Shown here in pieces: positions 36,035-43,317 of a DNA stretch of 64,000 nucleotides (positions within the stretch are counted from its first letter, which is position 1; each line of letters starts with the position of its first letter). The translations under genes were made by a program, and so were the position numbers. The notes beneath the pieces were generated by a model that was not told the origin of the DNA, made no database searches, and saw only the letters and a list, made by a program, of their open reading frames with translations. Source of the DNA: Caenispirillum bisanense (GTDB lineage Bacteria > Pseudomonadota > Alphaproteobacteria > Rhodospirillales > Rhodospirillaceae); NCBI RefSeq assembly GCF_900230255.1, contig NZ_OCNJ01000001.1:620001-684000 (forward strand), given 5' to 3'.

Positions 36035-37242
36035 GCGGCGGCGGCCATGGCTGGTGCGGCCGTGAAGGCGGCGGTGGAGCGGTCCGCCGTCGCCTCGCCG
36101 GACGCTGCCGTCGCGGCCTCCGCTGCGGCTTTCGTCCGCCAGGCGGGCAGATCGACGACGGCGGTGGTGCCGCGGCCGGGGCTGCTGTCGAGGATCAGCG
36201 TGCCGCCGTGCAGTTCCACCAGCGCCTTCGACAGCGGCAGGCCGAGACCGAGGCCGGTGGCGCCGCTCTTGCGCGCCGACGCGGTGCGGCCATAGGGCGC
36301 GAACGCCAGCGGGATTTCCTCGGCGCTCATGCCGGGGCCGTTGTCGACGATCTCCGTCCGCCAGCCGCCGCTGCGCGCGCGCACCAGACGGCAGACGACC
36401 GCGCTGCTGCGCGGCGAGAACTTGATGGCATTGGTCAGCAGGTTGACCAGCACCTGGGTCAGGCGGCGGCGGTCGACCAGCACCATCGGCACCGGATCGT
36501 CGCGGCGGTGGCGCTCCAGGGTCAGGCGCAGGGCGCGGTCGGCGGCCAGGGCCGAGACCATGGCGCAGGCGTCGGCGGCGAGGTCTTCCAGGTCGCAGAC
36601 GGTCTCGTTGAGGGTCAGCATGTCGCGCTGGCGCTGGCTGCGGGCCAGTTCCATCATGTCCTCGATGACCCCGGACAGATAGAGCGACGAGCGGTGGATG
36701 GCGGCCGTGAAGCTGTCGCGCTGCACCGGCGTCGCCGTGTCGCGCACATGGGTGAGCAGGTCCGAATAGCCGACGATGGCGCCGAGCGGCGTGCGCAGTT
36801 CGTGCGCCACGTGCGACAGGACGTGGACGAGGTCGTCCTCCGCCTTGGCGGGGTCGGCGGCCGGCACATGCTGCACCACCAGGCCGCTGCCGAAGGGCGT
36901 CGCCTGGACGCGGAACCAGCGGGTGCAGGCGGGGGCATGGCAGGGGTAGACGTGCTCGAAGCGGTCGAGGCGGCCGGCGAGCACCTCGCGCAGGCCGCGG
37001 CCGACGGTGCGCGCGTCTTCCATCTCCGCGCCCTCGGCGGCTTCGCACAGGGTCACGTAGTCGACGCCGAGGAAGGACCCGCCGCAGTGCAGGTTCTCCT
37101 CTGCGAAGCGCCGCCAGGCGGCATTGACGAACACCACGCGGCCACGCGCATCGAGCACGCAGAGCTGGTTGGGCAGGGCGTCGGCCATGGCCTCAAAGGG
37201 CAGTGTCCCTGGCGGACAGCATGGATCTTCGGCGGTCGTCAC
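36019..37242 (-). CDS. PAS-containing histidine kinase
   Basis: A 407-residue soluble kinase: N-terminal PAS-like domain ([20 protein letters not shown], about residues 22-140), HisKA with [20 protein letters not shown] (phospho-acceptor His about residue 147), and HATPase ([31 protein letters not shown]). The C-terminus is an Ala-rich tail. The GTG at 37242 is chosen because GGGAGGGGG is 7-8 nt upstream; an earlier TTG/GTG pair near 37290 gives 16 extra residues. No receiver gene is adjacent. Its 3' end overlaps the chemoreceptor gene tail-to-tail, and korAB is divergent upstream. No signal can be deduced. Confidence 0.85.
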   Translation of the reverse strand: MTTAEDPCCPPGTLPFEAMADALPNQLCVLDARGRVVFVNAAWRRFAEENLHCGGSFLGVDYVTLCEAAEGAEMEDARTVGRGLREVLAGRLDRFEHVYPCHAPACTRWFRVQATPFGSGLVVQHVPAADPAKAEDDLVHVLSHVAHELRTPLGAIVGYSDLLTHVRDTATPVQRDSFTAAIHRSSLYLSGVIEDMMELARSQRQRDMLTLNETVCDLEDLAADACAMVSALAADRALRLTLERHRRDDPVPMVLVDRRRLTQVLVNLLTNAIKFSPRSSAVVCRLVRARSGGWRTEIVDNGPGMSAEEIPLAFAPYGRTASARKSGATGLGLGLPLSKALVELHGGTLILDSSPGRGTTAVVDLPAWRTKAAAEAATAASGEATADRSTAAFTAAPAMAAAAYAAP

Positions 37243-37621
37243 GTCGGGGGCCCCCTCCCACCGTTGGTGCGGTTCCAAAGGATACACCAATTCGGATAGT
37301 TTGAAAGGCGGCCAGCTGGATAATCGCCCTTTACTACCAGGGCGGGTGGGGCATGGCGGGGAGAGACAGGGCGCCAGTGGGCTATCCGGACGGGGAAAAG
37401 CGCCTGTGCTGGTGGCGGCGGCGCCCGGCGCCCCCTAGATGCGGGATGGACAGCGGTTAATTCCGATGTCCGCACCCGGGTTTTCCTGCTGACGCGGGGT
37501 GGGTGATGGTCTATTCATGAGGCCCCTTCGCGGGTGCCGCATGCGCCAGACTCGCCGGACCCGCGTGGCGAACGCACGCAACTCCGAAGCACGGCCGCGC
37601 TGCAGGCGGCCGGAGGACCGC
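37243..37621. other. Divergent intergenic region between the kinase and korA
   Basis: No convincing gene. It contains CGCCCT-N8-AGGGCG (37325-37330 and 37339-37344), and a GC-rich half from 37540 on, just before korA, where an open frame extends from 37499 without any conserved sequence. A korA promoter should lie near 37450-37540, but no clear box is seen. Confidence 0.45.
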
Positions 37622-39499
37622 ATGAACGAGACGCAGACCCTCTCCCCCGGTGCCGGCCACGCCGAGCGCACGCCGCTCGAGTCCGCCGTGGTCCGCTTCG
37701 CCGGCGATTCCGGCGACGGCATCCAGCTGACCGGCGGCCAGTTCACCGTGGCGAGCGCGCTCGCCGGCAACGACCTCGCGACCTTCCCCGACTTCCCGGC
37801 GGAAATCCGCGCCCCCGTCGGCACTACCTACGGCGTCTCGGCCTTCCAGATCAATTTCGGCGGGCGGCAGATCAACACCTCGGGCGATGCCGCCGACGTG
37901 CTGGTCGCCTTCAACCCGGCGGCGCTGAAGACCAACGCCAAGCTGGTCAAGCGCGGCGGCATGATCATCGTCGATACCGGCAACTTCGGCCCGCGCGAGC
38001 TGAAGAAGGCCGGCTACGACCACAACCCGCTCGACGACGACAGCCTGGGCGACTGGAAGATCGTGCCGGTCGACATCAGCAAGCTGACGCTGGAAGCGGT
38101 GGCCGACAGCGGCCTCGGCAAGTCCGACGCCCTGCGCTGCAAGAACCTCTGGGCGCTCGGCCTGGTCTACTGGATGTTCGGCCGCGACCGCGCGCCGACC
38201 GCCCAGTGGATCCTGCAGAAGTTCGAGAAGAAGGAACCGGCCGTCGCCGCCGCCAACGTCGCGGCGCTGAACGCCGGCCACGCCTTCGGCGAGACCATGG
38301 AGCTGCTGCAGGGCTTCCACGGCTACGCCGTGCCGGCCGCCGACCTGCCGCCCGGCCTCTATCGCACCATCACGGGCGGCGACGGCTTCGCGCTCGGCCT
38401 CGCCGCGGCGGCGCAGCTGACGGAAACTGAGATGGTCTTCGCCAGCTACCCGATCACCCCGGCCTCGCCCATCCTGCACCACCTGGTGAAGCTCGGCGCC
38501 TACGGCGTCACCACCCATCAGGCGGAAGACGAGATCGCGGCGGCCTGCGTCGCCATCGGTGCCTCCTGGGCCGGTGCCATCGGCGTCACCTCGTCCTCCG
38601 GCCCCGGCATCGCGCTGAAGGGCGAGGCGCTGGGTCTGGCCGTGGCGGCGGAACTGCCGCTGGTGGTCATCAACACCCAGCGCGCCGGCCCCTCCACCGG
38701 CATGCCGACCAAGACCGAGCAGTCGGACCTCTTCCAGGCCGTCTGGGGCCGCAACGGCGACACGCCGCTGGTGGTGCTGGCGCCGCAGTCGCCGTCGGAC
38801 TGCTTCACCATGGCCATCGAGGCGGTGCGCATCGCCGTCAAGTACATGGTGCCGGTGATGGTGCTGTCCGACGGCTACATCGCCAATGCGTCGGAGCCGT
38901 GGCTGATCCCCGACGTCGACAGCCTGCCGCACCTGCCGGTCGCCTTCCGCACCGAGGCCGAGGGCTACCAGCCCTTCGCCCGCGACCCGCAGACGCTGGC
39001 ACGCGCCTGGGTGAAGCCGGGCACGCCGGGCCTCGCCCACCGCATCGGCGGCATCGAGCGCGACGCGCTGACCGGCGACATCTCCTACGACCCGGCCAAC
39101 CACCAGGTCATGACCGACTACCGCCACGCCAAGGTGGCGCGCGTCGCCCGCGACATCCCGCCGCAGACCATCGACCAGGGGCCGGAGCGCGGCCGCCTCG
39201 CGCTGGTCGGCTGGGGCTCCACCTACGGACCCATCCGCCGCGCCGTCTCCAACCTGCGCGCAGAGGGGGTGGAGGTGAGCCACATCCACCTGCGCAACCT
39301 GTGGCCGCTGCCCGAGAACCTGGGCGACATGCTGGCCGGCTTCGACCACGTGCTGGTGCCGGAAATGAACGTCGGCCAGCTGTGCACCTTGCTGCGCGCC
39401 ACCTACGCCAAGCCCTTCGAGAGCCTGTCCAAGGTGACCGGCCAACCCTTCAAGATCGCCGAGATCGAGGCCGCCGTGCGGTCCCGGCTGGAGGCCTGA
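37622..39499 (+). CDS. korA: 2-oxoglutarate (2-oxoacid):ferredoxin oxidoreductase, alpha subunit KorA
   Basis: Alpha subunit of the two-subunit 2-oxoacid:ferredoxin oxidoreductase, which converts 2-oxoglutarate or a related acid to its acyl-CoA with ferredoxin reduction. In the fused KorA form, the gamma domain comes first (VVRFAGDSGDGIQLTGGQFT, near residues 22-41), then the pyrimidine-binding domain with FASYPITPASPILHHL and GVTSSSGPGIALKGEALGLA, and domain II near 500-600. The 625-residue length fits. ATG 37622 is chosen over a longer frame because conservation begins there. korB follows after 3 nt. No ferredoxin-like delta subunit is present, as usual for this type. Confidence 0.93.
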   Translation: MNETQTLSPGAGHAERTPLESAVVRFAGDSGDGIQLTGGQFTVASALAGNDLATFPDFPAEIRAPVGTTYGVSAFQINFGGRQINTSGDAADVLVAFNPAALKTNAKLVKRGGMIIVDTGNFGPRELKKAGYDHNPLDDDSLGDWKIVPVDISKLTLEAVADSGLGKSDALRCKNLWALGLVYWMFGRDRAPTAQWILQKFEKKEPAVAAANVAALNAGHAFGETMELLQGFHGYAVPAADLPPGLYRTITGGDGFALGLAAAAQLTETEMVFASYPITPASPILHHLVKLGAYGVTTHQAEDEIAAACVAIGASWAGAIGVTSSSGPGIALKGEALGLAVAAELPLVVINTQRAGPSTGMPTKTEQSDLFQAVWGRNGDTPLVVLAPQSPSDCFTMAIEAVRIAVKYMVPVMVLSDGYIANASEPWLIPDVDSLPHLPVAFRTEAEGYQPFARDPQTLARAWVKPGTPGLAHRIGGIERDALTGDISYDPANHQVMTDYRHAKVARVARDIPPQTIDQGPERGRLALVGWGSTYGPIRRAVSNLRAEGVEVSHIHLRNLWPLPENLGDMLAGFDHVLVPEMNVGQLCTLLRATYAKPFESLSKVTGQPFKIAEIEAAVRSRLEA

Positions 39500-39502
39500 G
39501 CC

Positions 39503-40540
39503 ATGAACGCCCCGACGTCCCCCCAGAAGCTGACCGTCAAGGACTTCGCCACCGACCAGGACGTGCGCTGGTGCCCCGGTTGCGGCGACTACGCCATCCT
39601 GAAGGCGGTGCAGAAGACCCTCGCCGACCTGGGCGCCGACAAGGACAAGACCGTCTTCGTGTCGGGCATCGGCTGCTCGTCGCGGTTTCCGTATTATATG
39701 GAAACGTATGGTTTCCACACCATCCACGGGCGGGCACCCGCCATCGCCACGGGCGTGAAACTGGCCAACCCGGAGCTGGACGTGTGGATCGTCACCGGCG
39801 ACGGCGACGGGCTGTCCATCGGCGGCAACCACCTGATGCACGCCATCCGCCGCAACATCGACTGCCAGATCCTGCTGTTCAACAACGAGATCTACGGCCT
39901 GACCAAGGGCCAGGCGTCGCCCACCTCGCACCTCGGCACGCGGTCGAGCACGACGCCGAACGGCTCCACCGACGCGCCGCTCGAGCCCATCAAGGTGGCG
40001 CTCGGCGCCGGTGCCCGCTTCGTCGCCCGCACGGCCGACAAGTGGATCAAGGAAATGCCGGACGTGCTGAAGGCCGCCCGCAGCCACCGCGGCACGGCCT
40101 TCGTGGAGATCCTGCAGAACTGCATCGTCTACAACGACCAGGTCTTCGCCGGCTTCACCGGCAAGGAGGCGCAGGAAGGCAGCTTCCTCCACGTCGAACA
40201 CGGCAAGCCGCTGCTGTTCGGCGCCGGCCGCGCCAAGGGCCTGCGCGTCAAGCCCGGCACCTTCAAACTGGAGGTGGTGACGGTGGGCGAGGGCGGTGTG
40301 ACGGAAGCCGACCTTCTGGTCCACGACAAGACCGACCCGGTACTCGCCGGCCTGCTGGCGGCCATGAGGGGCCCGCACTTCCCCATCGCCTTCGGCGTCC
40401 TCTACGACGATCCGGCCGAGAGCCACGAGGCGGCGGTGGCGGCCCACAAGGCCGACCAGAAGGCGCGCACGCCCGACGTGTCCATCAACGCGCTGCTGAA
40501 GCGCGGCCGCACCTGGATGGTGGAGGGGCCGAAGGCCTGA
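39503..40540 (+). CDS. korB: 2-oxoglutarate (2-oxoacid):ferredoxin oxidoreductase, beta subunit KorB
   Basis: Thiamine-diphosphate and [4Fe-4S] subunit of KorAB, 345 residues. TPP binding is seen in VTGDGDGLSIGGNH with the following NNEIYGLTKGQ. Cluster cysteines are CPGC (residues 24 and 27), GIGCSS (about 58) and probably NCIVYN (about 210), the usual four. SD GGAGG lies at the korA 3' end, 8 nt before ATG 39503. It shares the operon with korA and ends in a strong terminator. The enzyme can serve a reversed or ferredoxin-linked TCA step. Which 2-oxoacid is preferred cannot be fixed from sequence. Confidence 0.93.
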   Translation: MNAPTSPQKLTVKDFATDQDVRWCPGCGDYAILKAVQKTLADLGADKDKTVFVSGIGCSSRFPYYMETYGFHTIHGRAPAIATGVKLANPELDVWIVTGDGDGLSIGGNHLMHAIRRNIDCQILLFNNEIYGLTKGQASPTSHLGTRSSTTPNGSTDAPLEPIKVALGAGARFVARTADKWIKEMPDVLKAARSHRGTAFVEILQNCIVYNDQVFAGFTGKEAQEGSFLHVEHGKPLLFGAGRAKGLRVKPGTFKLEVVTVGEGGVTEADLLVHDKTDPVLAGLLAAMRGPHFPIAFGVLYDDPAESHEAAVAAHKADQKARTPDVSINALLKRGRTWMVEGPKA

Positions 40541-40600
40541 CGCACCCGTCGCGGGTGGGATCTGTTTTGGAAGCATCCTTCTGGATGCCGCGGTGAGGAC

Positions 40601-40631
40601 AGTGGCCGGGCTCGCCCCGGCCACTTTTTTG
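40601..40631 (+). terminator. Rho-independent terminator after korB
   Basis: Stem AGTGGCCGGG/CCCGGCCACT (40601-40610 and 40616-40625), 5-nt loop, then six T. A second small hairpin GCATCC-TTCT-GGATGC (40573-40588) precedes it. Confidence 0.9.
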
Positions 40632-40821
40632 TCTGCGGGCGGCGGTTTCTCACAGAATACTGAGTTCCTTTCGCGCAAAGGGGGATTCGTGGTTCGTGTC
40701 CAGACGGTTTTTGCTCGTATAAAACAACTTTCGGTGTGTGCTATTGGTGTGGCCTGGGGTTATCATTCCACCCGTCATCGCCTCCTGCGGGAGGCTGTAT
40801 GGAAAAGGGGGGGACATCCTC
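40632..40821. promoter_or_regulatory. AT-richer leader of the tail-collar operon
   Basis: About 190 nt, visibly richer in A and T than neighbouring genes, with a TATAAAAC stretch (40718) and a GCCTCC-TGCG-GGAGGC hairpin (40780-40795) about 26 nt before the first start. It most likely holds the promoter of the three collar genes; no matching -35 element is clear. Confidence 0.45.
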
Positions 40822-41340
40822 ATGAGTGACGCTTATCTGGGCGAGATCCGGCTGTTCGCCGGCAACTACGCCCCGGAGGATTGGCATCTGTGCGACGGCT
40901 CGCTGCTGCCGATCAACACGTATCAGGCACTGTATTCCTTGATCGGAACGACCTATGGCGGCGACGGCGTGACGACCTTCGGTCTGCCCGATCTCCGTGG
41001 TCGCATGATCGTCGGCATGGGAACCAGCACCACCGGGATCATGTACAACCGCGGCCAGAAGGCTGGTGCGGAGACGGTCACCGTCACCGTCGCCAACATG
41101 CCGGCGCACACGCACATGGTGTCGGCCGCCAGCACCGCGGCGACGTCTTCGTCGCCGAACGACGCCGTGTGGGCCACTGCCGACCTGACCACTTTCACGG
41201 CCTCGGTTCCCAACACCACCCTGGCGCCCGCCTCGGTCTCGACGGCGCCGGGTGGGAGCCAGCCGCATCAGAACTGTCAGCCGAGCGTGGCGCTGACCTA
41301 CATCATCGCCCTGCAGGGCATTTTCCCGCAGCAGCAGTAA
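40822..41340 (+). CDS. Phage tail collar/microcystin-dependent protein (MdpB)-like protein 1
   Basis: A 172-residue protein opening MSDAYLGEIRLFAGNYAPED, then WHLCDGSLLPINTYQALYSL and FGLPDLRGR: the tail-collar-type core seen in phage short-tail collar proteins and cyanobacterial MdpB. The central part (residues about 105-150) is Thr/Ala/Ser-rich and variable. The C-terminus QPSVALTYIIALQGIFP is conserved. No signal peptide is seen. It is the first of three paralogues in a row. The MdpB-like form without phage neighbours is annotated widely; its cellular role is not settled. It lies upstream of the giant DUF4347 gene and may be part of that system. Confidence 0.88.
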   Translation: MSDAYLGEIRLFAGNYAPEDWHLCDGSLLPINTYQALYSLIGTTYGGDGVTTFGLPDLRGRMIVGMGTSTTGIMYNRGQKAGAETVTVTVANMPAHTHMVSAASTAATSSSPNDAVWATADLTTFTASVPNTTLAPASVSTAPGGSQPHQNCQPSVALTYIIALQGIFPQQQ

Positions 41341-41353
41341 GGAGGGTATCGCG

Positions 41354-41872
41354 ATGGCTGATCCATACATCGGCGAAATTCGCCTCATGCCCTACACCTA
41401 CGCGCCGGAAGACTGGTTCGATTGCAGCGGGCAGACTCTGTTGATCCAGCAGTACACGCCGCTCTTCGCGGTGATCGGCATCCGCTTCGGTGGCGACGGA
41501 CAGACGAACTTCAAACTGCCGGACCTGCGCGGGCTCGTGCCGGTCGGCACCGGAGCCGGCCCCGGGCTGACGGCGCGCACCATCGCCCAGACGTGGGGCT
41601 CGACGACCGTCACCCTGAACGAGACGACCGTGCCGCCGCACACCCACGGCATGAGCGCCTCGACCACCAACACCAACCTGGTGAGCAGTCCGGTCGGCGC
41701 CGTCCCCGCCGGCCAGCAGAAGCTCTACGCCGCCCCCGGCAGCAATACGCCGGTTCCGCTGGCGGCGACCGTCACCCCGGTGGGCGGCGCGCAGGCGCAC
41801 AACAACATGGCGCCCTTCACCGCCTTGCGGTTCTGCATCTGCTGGAACGGCACTTTCCCGGTCAAGCCGTAA
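41354..41872 (+). CDS. Phage tail collar/MdpB-like protein 2
   Basis: Second collar paralogue, 172 residues: MADPYIGEIRLMPYTYAPED, WFDCSGQTLLIQQYTPLFAV and FKLPDLRGLVPVGTGAG. The middle carries a PPHTHGMSAST motif shared with its neighbours. The C-terminus ALRFCICWNGTFPVKP is conserved. Its SD is a perfect AGGAGG overlapping the TAA of the previous gene (TAAGGAGG), which implies strong co-expression. Confidence 0.88.
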   Translation: MADPYIGEIRLMPYTYAPEDWFDCSGQTLLIQQYTPLFAVIGIRFGGDGQTNFKLPDLRGLVPVGTGAGPGLTARTIAQTWGSTTVTLNETTVPPHTHGMSASTTNTNLVSSPVGAVPAGQQKLYAAPGSNTPVPLAATVTPVGGAQAHNNMAPFTALRFCICWNGTFPVKP

Positions 41873-41884
41873 GGAGGCACTTTC

Positions 41885-42418
41885 ATGGATCCGTTTCTCG
41901 GTGAAATCCGCGTGTTTCCCTACTGGTTCACGCCGCATGGCTGGCTGCAGTGCAACGGCCAGATTCTGAACATCTCGCAGTACCAGGCGCTTTACGCCCT
42001 CCTGGGCACCAAGTTCGGCGGCAACGGCACCACCACCTTCGCCCTGCCGAACATGCAGGGCCGCAGCGCCATCTGCACCGACTATGCGACCACCTACCCG
42101 GTGGGCGCCACGGGCGGCGAGGCGGCCCACCAGCTGACCATCGCCGAAGTGCCGGCACACACGCACAGCCTCTCGGCGGTGGATGTCGCTGGAACGACCA
42201 ACGTGCCGGCCGCGACGGTCATGGTCGGCCAGAATATCCGGGCCGGGCGTACACCGTCGCCGTTCAACGCCTTCGGTCCTGGTCCGGGAACCGGTCAGAT
42301 GGGTGCCGGTGCCCTCACCATTGCGGGCGGAAGTCAGGCGCATGAGAACATGCAGCCGTACCTCGTGCTGAACTACTGCATCGCCTCGGCCGGGCTGTGG
42401 CCGCCGCAGCCCTGGTAG
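41885..42418 (+). CDS. Phage tail collar/MdpB-like protein 3
   Basis: Third paralogue, 177 residues: MDPFLGEIRVFPYWFTPHGW, LQCNGQILNISQYQALYALLG, FALPNMQGRSAI, then VPAHTHSLSAV and the end VLNYCIASAGLWPPQPW. As before, an AGGAGG sequence overlaps the upstream TAA. Three close but diverged copies with the same fold suggest a heteromeric or modular product. A long palindrome follows the stop. Confidence 0.88.
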   Translation: MDPFLGEIRVFPYWFTPHGWLQCNGQILNISQYQALYALLGTKFGGNGTTTFALPNMQGRSAICTDYATTYPVGATGGEAAHQLTIAEVPAHTHSLSAVDVAGTTNVPAATVMVGQNIRAGRTPSPFNAFGPGPGTGQMGAGALTIAGGSQAHENMQPYLVLNYCIASAGLWPPQPW

Positions 42419-42446
42419 GATGTCGCTCGTCGCATCGCGCGGCGAT

Positions 42447-42472
42447 GGGGGCCGGACGATCGTCCGGCCCCC
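42447..42472. terminator. 26-bp perfect palindrome after the collar genes
   Basis: GGGGGCCGGACGA and its exact complement make a 13-bp-arm hairpin, 28 nt after the third collar gene and 28 nt before the GNAT gene. No U-run follows, so it may attenuate rather than fully terminate, or protect the collar mRNA 3' end. Confidence 0.55.
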
Positions 42473-42499
42473 TCCGTCGTTTCAGACCGGGAGTGTGCC

Positions 42500-42997
42500 A
42501 TGATCGATCTGCCCGCCACCGTCGGCGGCTTTCTCCGCCGGCCCCAGACGGCCGCCGACCTGCCGTTTCTCGCCCGGCTCATGAGTTCGGCGCGTGAGGT
42601 GGAGCGCGACCTGTTCCCCGGCGACCCGGCGGTATGGGATGCGCTGATGGCACAGCAGGCCGCGGCCCAGGATCACCATTACCGCGCCCATTATCCGGGC
42701 GCGACCTTCGACATCCTGGAGCACGCGGGGCAGCCCGTCGGGCGTCTCGCCCTTTGCGAGCTGGGCGACGAGATTCGGGTGATGGACATCGCGCTCCTTC
42801 CCGGGTTCCGCGGCCAGGGGCACGGCACCCTCGTGCTGCGGGCGGTGATGGCGCGGGCGGCGGCGCGGGGCCTCGCGGTGAGATTGCACGTGGAGGCCTT
42901 CAATCGGGCAGGGCATCTCTACGACCGGTTGGGCTTCACGATGGTGCAGGACAAGGGTGTTCACAAATTATTAGAGTGGCGTCCCTCATCTTTTTGA
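42500..42997 (+). CDS. GNAT-family N-acetyltransferase
   Basis: A 165-residue acetyltransferase with the acetyl-CoA loop LLPGFRGQGHGT (about residues 98-109; R-x-x-G-x-G pattern) and the distal LYDRLGFT. Substrate unknown; RimI-like proteins acetylate protein N-termini or small amines. ATG 42500 follows CGGGAG by 6 nt. It lies between the collar genes and the giant surface-protein gene, all in one orientation, as a possible modifying enzyme of the system. That link is positional only. Confidence 0.85.
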   Translation: MIDLPATVGGFLRRPQTAADLPFLARLMSSAREVERDLFPGDPAVWDALMAQQAAAQDHHYRAHYPGATFDILEHAGQPVGRLALCELGDEIRVMDIALLPGFRGQGHGTLVLRAVMARAAARGLAVRLHVEAFNRAGHLYDRLGFTMVQDKGVHKLLEWRPSSF

Positions 42998-43317
42998 GCG
43001 AACGTCACGCGGGGCCATCAACCGAGCATGGGGGCTGTCGGCCCGTTCGGGACCGAGTGGCAGCCATGATCCCCCGTCGATTCGCACTGGCTTCGACTAG
43101 ACTGCTAAGCTAAGGTAGAGCATATAGTATGCCTATCGTTGTGGTTTCATGGGCGCGAGGTTTTGCTCATAATCGCAGAGGCGCGGTTCCGCCTCGGCGA
43201 CCCGCCGGACGGGCAGCCGAAAAAGAAGAGCAGTGCACGGGCACGCCGCGGTGCTGTTGGGGAAAGACGGGGGAGCCGGTTCCTGTACCGGACGACTGCA
43301 GAAAGGTGGCATCAGCC
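42998..43317. other. Leader region of the giant DUF4347 gene
   Basis: No gene supported; the open frame running from 43129 lacks conserved sequence before 43318. The part 43085-43180 is AT-richer and holds TATAGTATG (43122-43130), a possible -10 region. An imperfect CATGGGGGCTG/CAGCCATG inverted repeat lies around 43029-43070, just after the GNAT gene, and could be its terminator. Confidence 0.4.

Noticed and set aside
33614-37048. Long minus-strand open frame across the chemoreceptor and kinase genes
   Set aside because: It overlaps two clear signalling proteins and has only His/Gly/Arg-rich shadow sequence.
37499-37621. Longer KorA start near 37499
   Set aside because: The 41 extra residues are Arg-rich and unlike KorA; conservation begins just after ATG 37622.
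40822-42418. Collar genes as evidence of a prophage
   Set aside because: No capsid, terminase, integrase, attachment sites or other tail genes are near; MdpB-like proteins occur widely outside phages.
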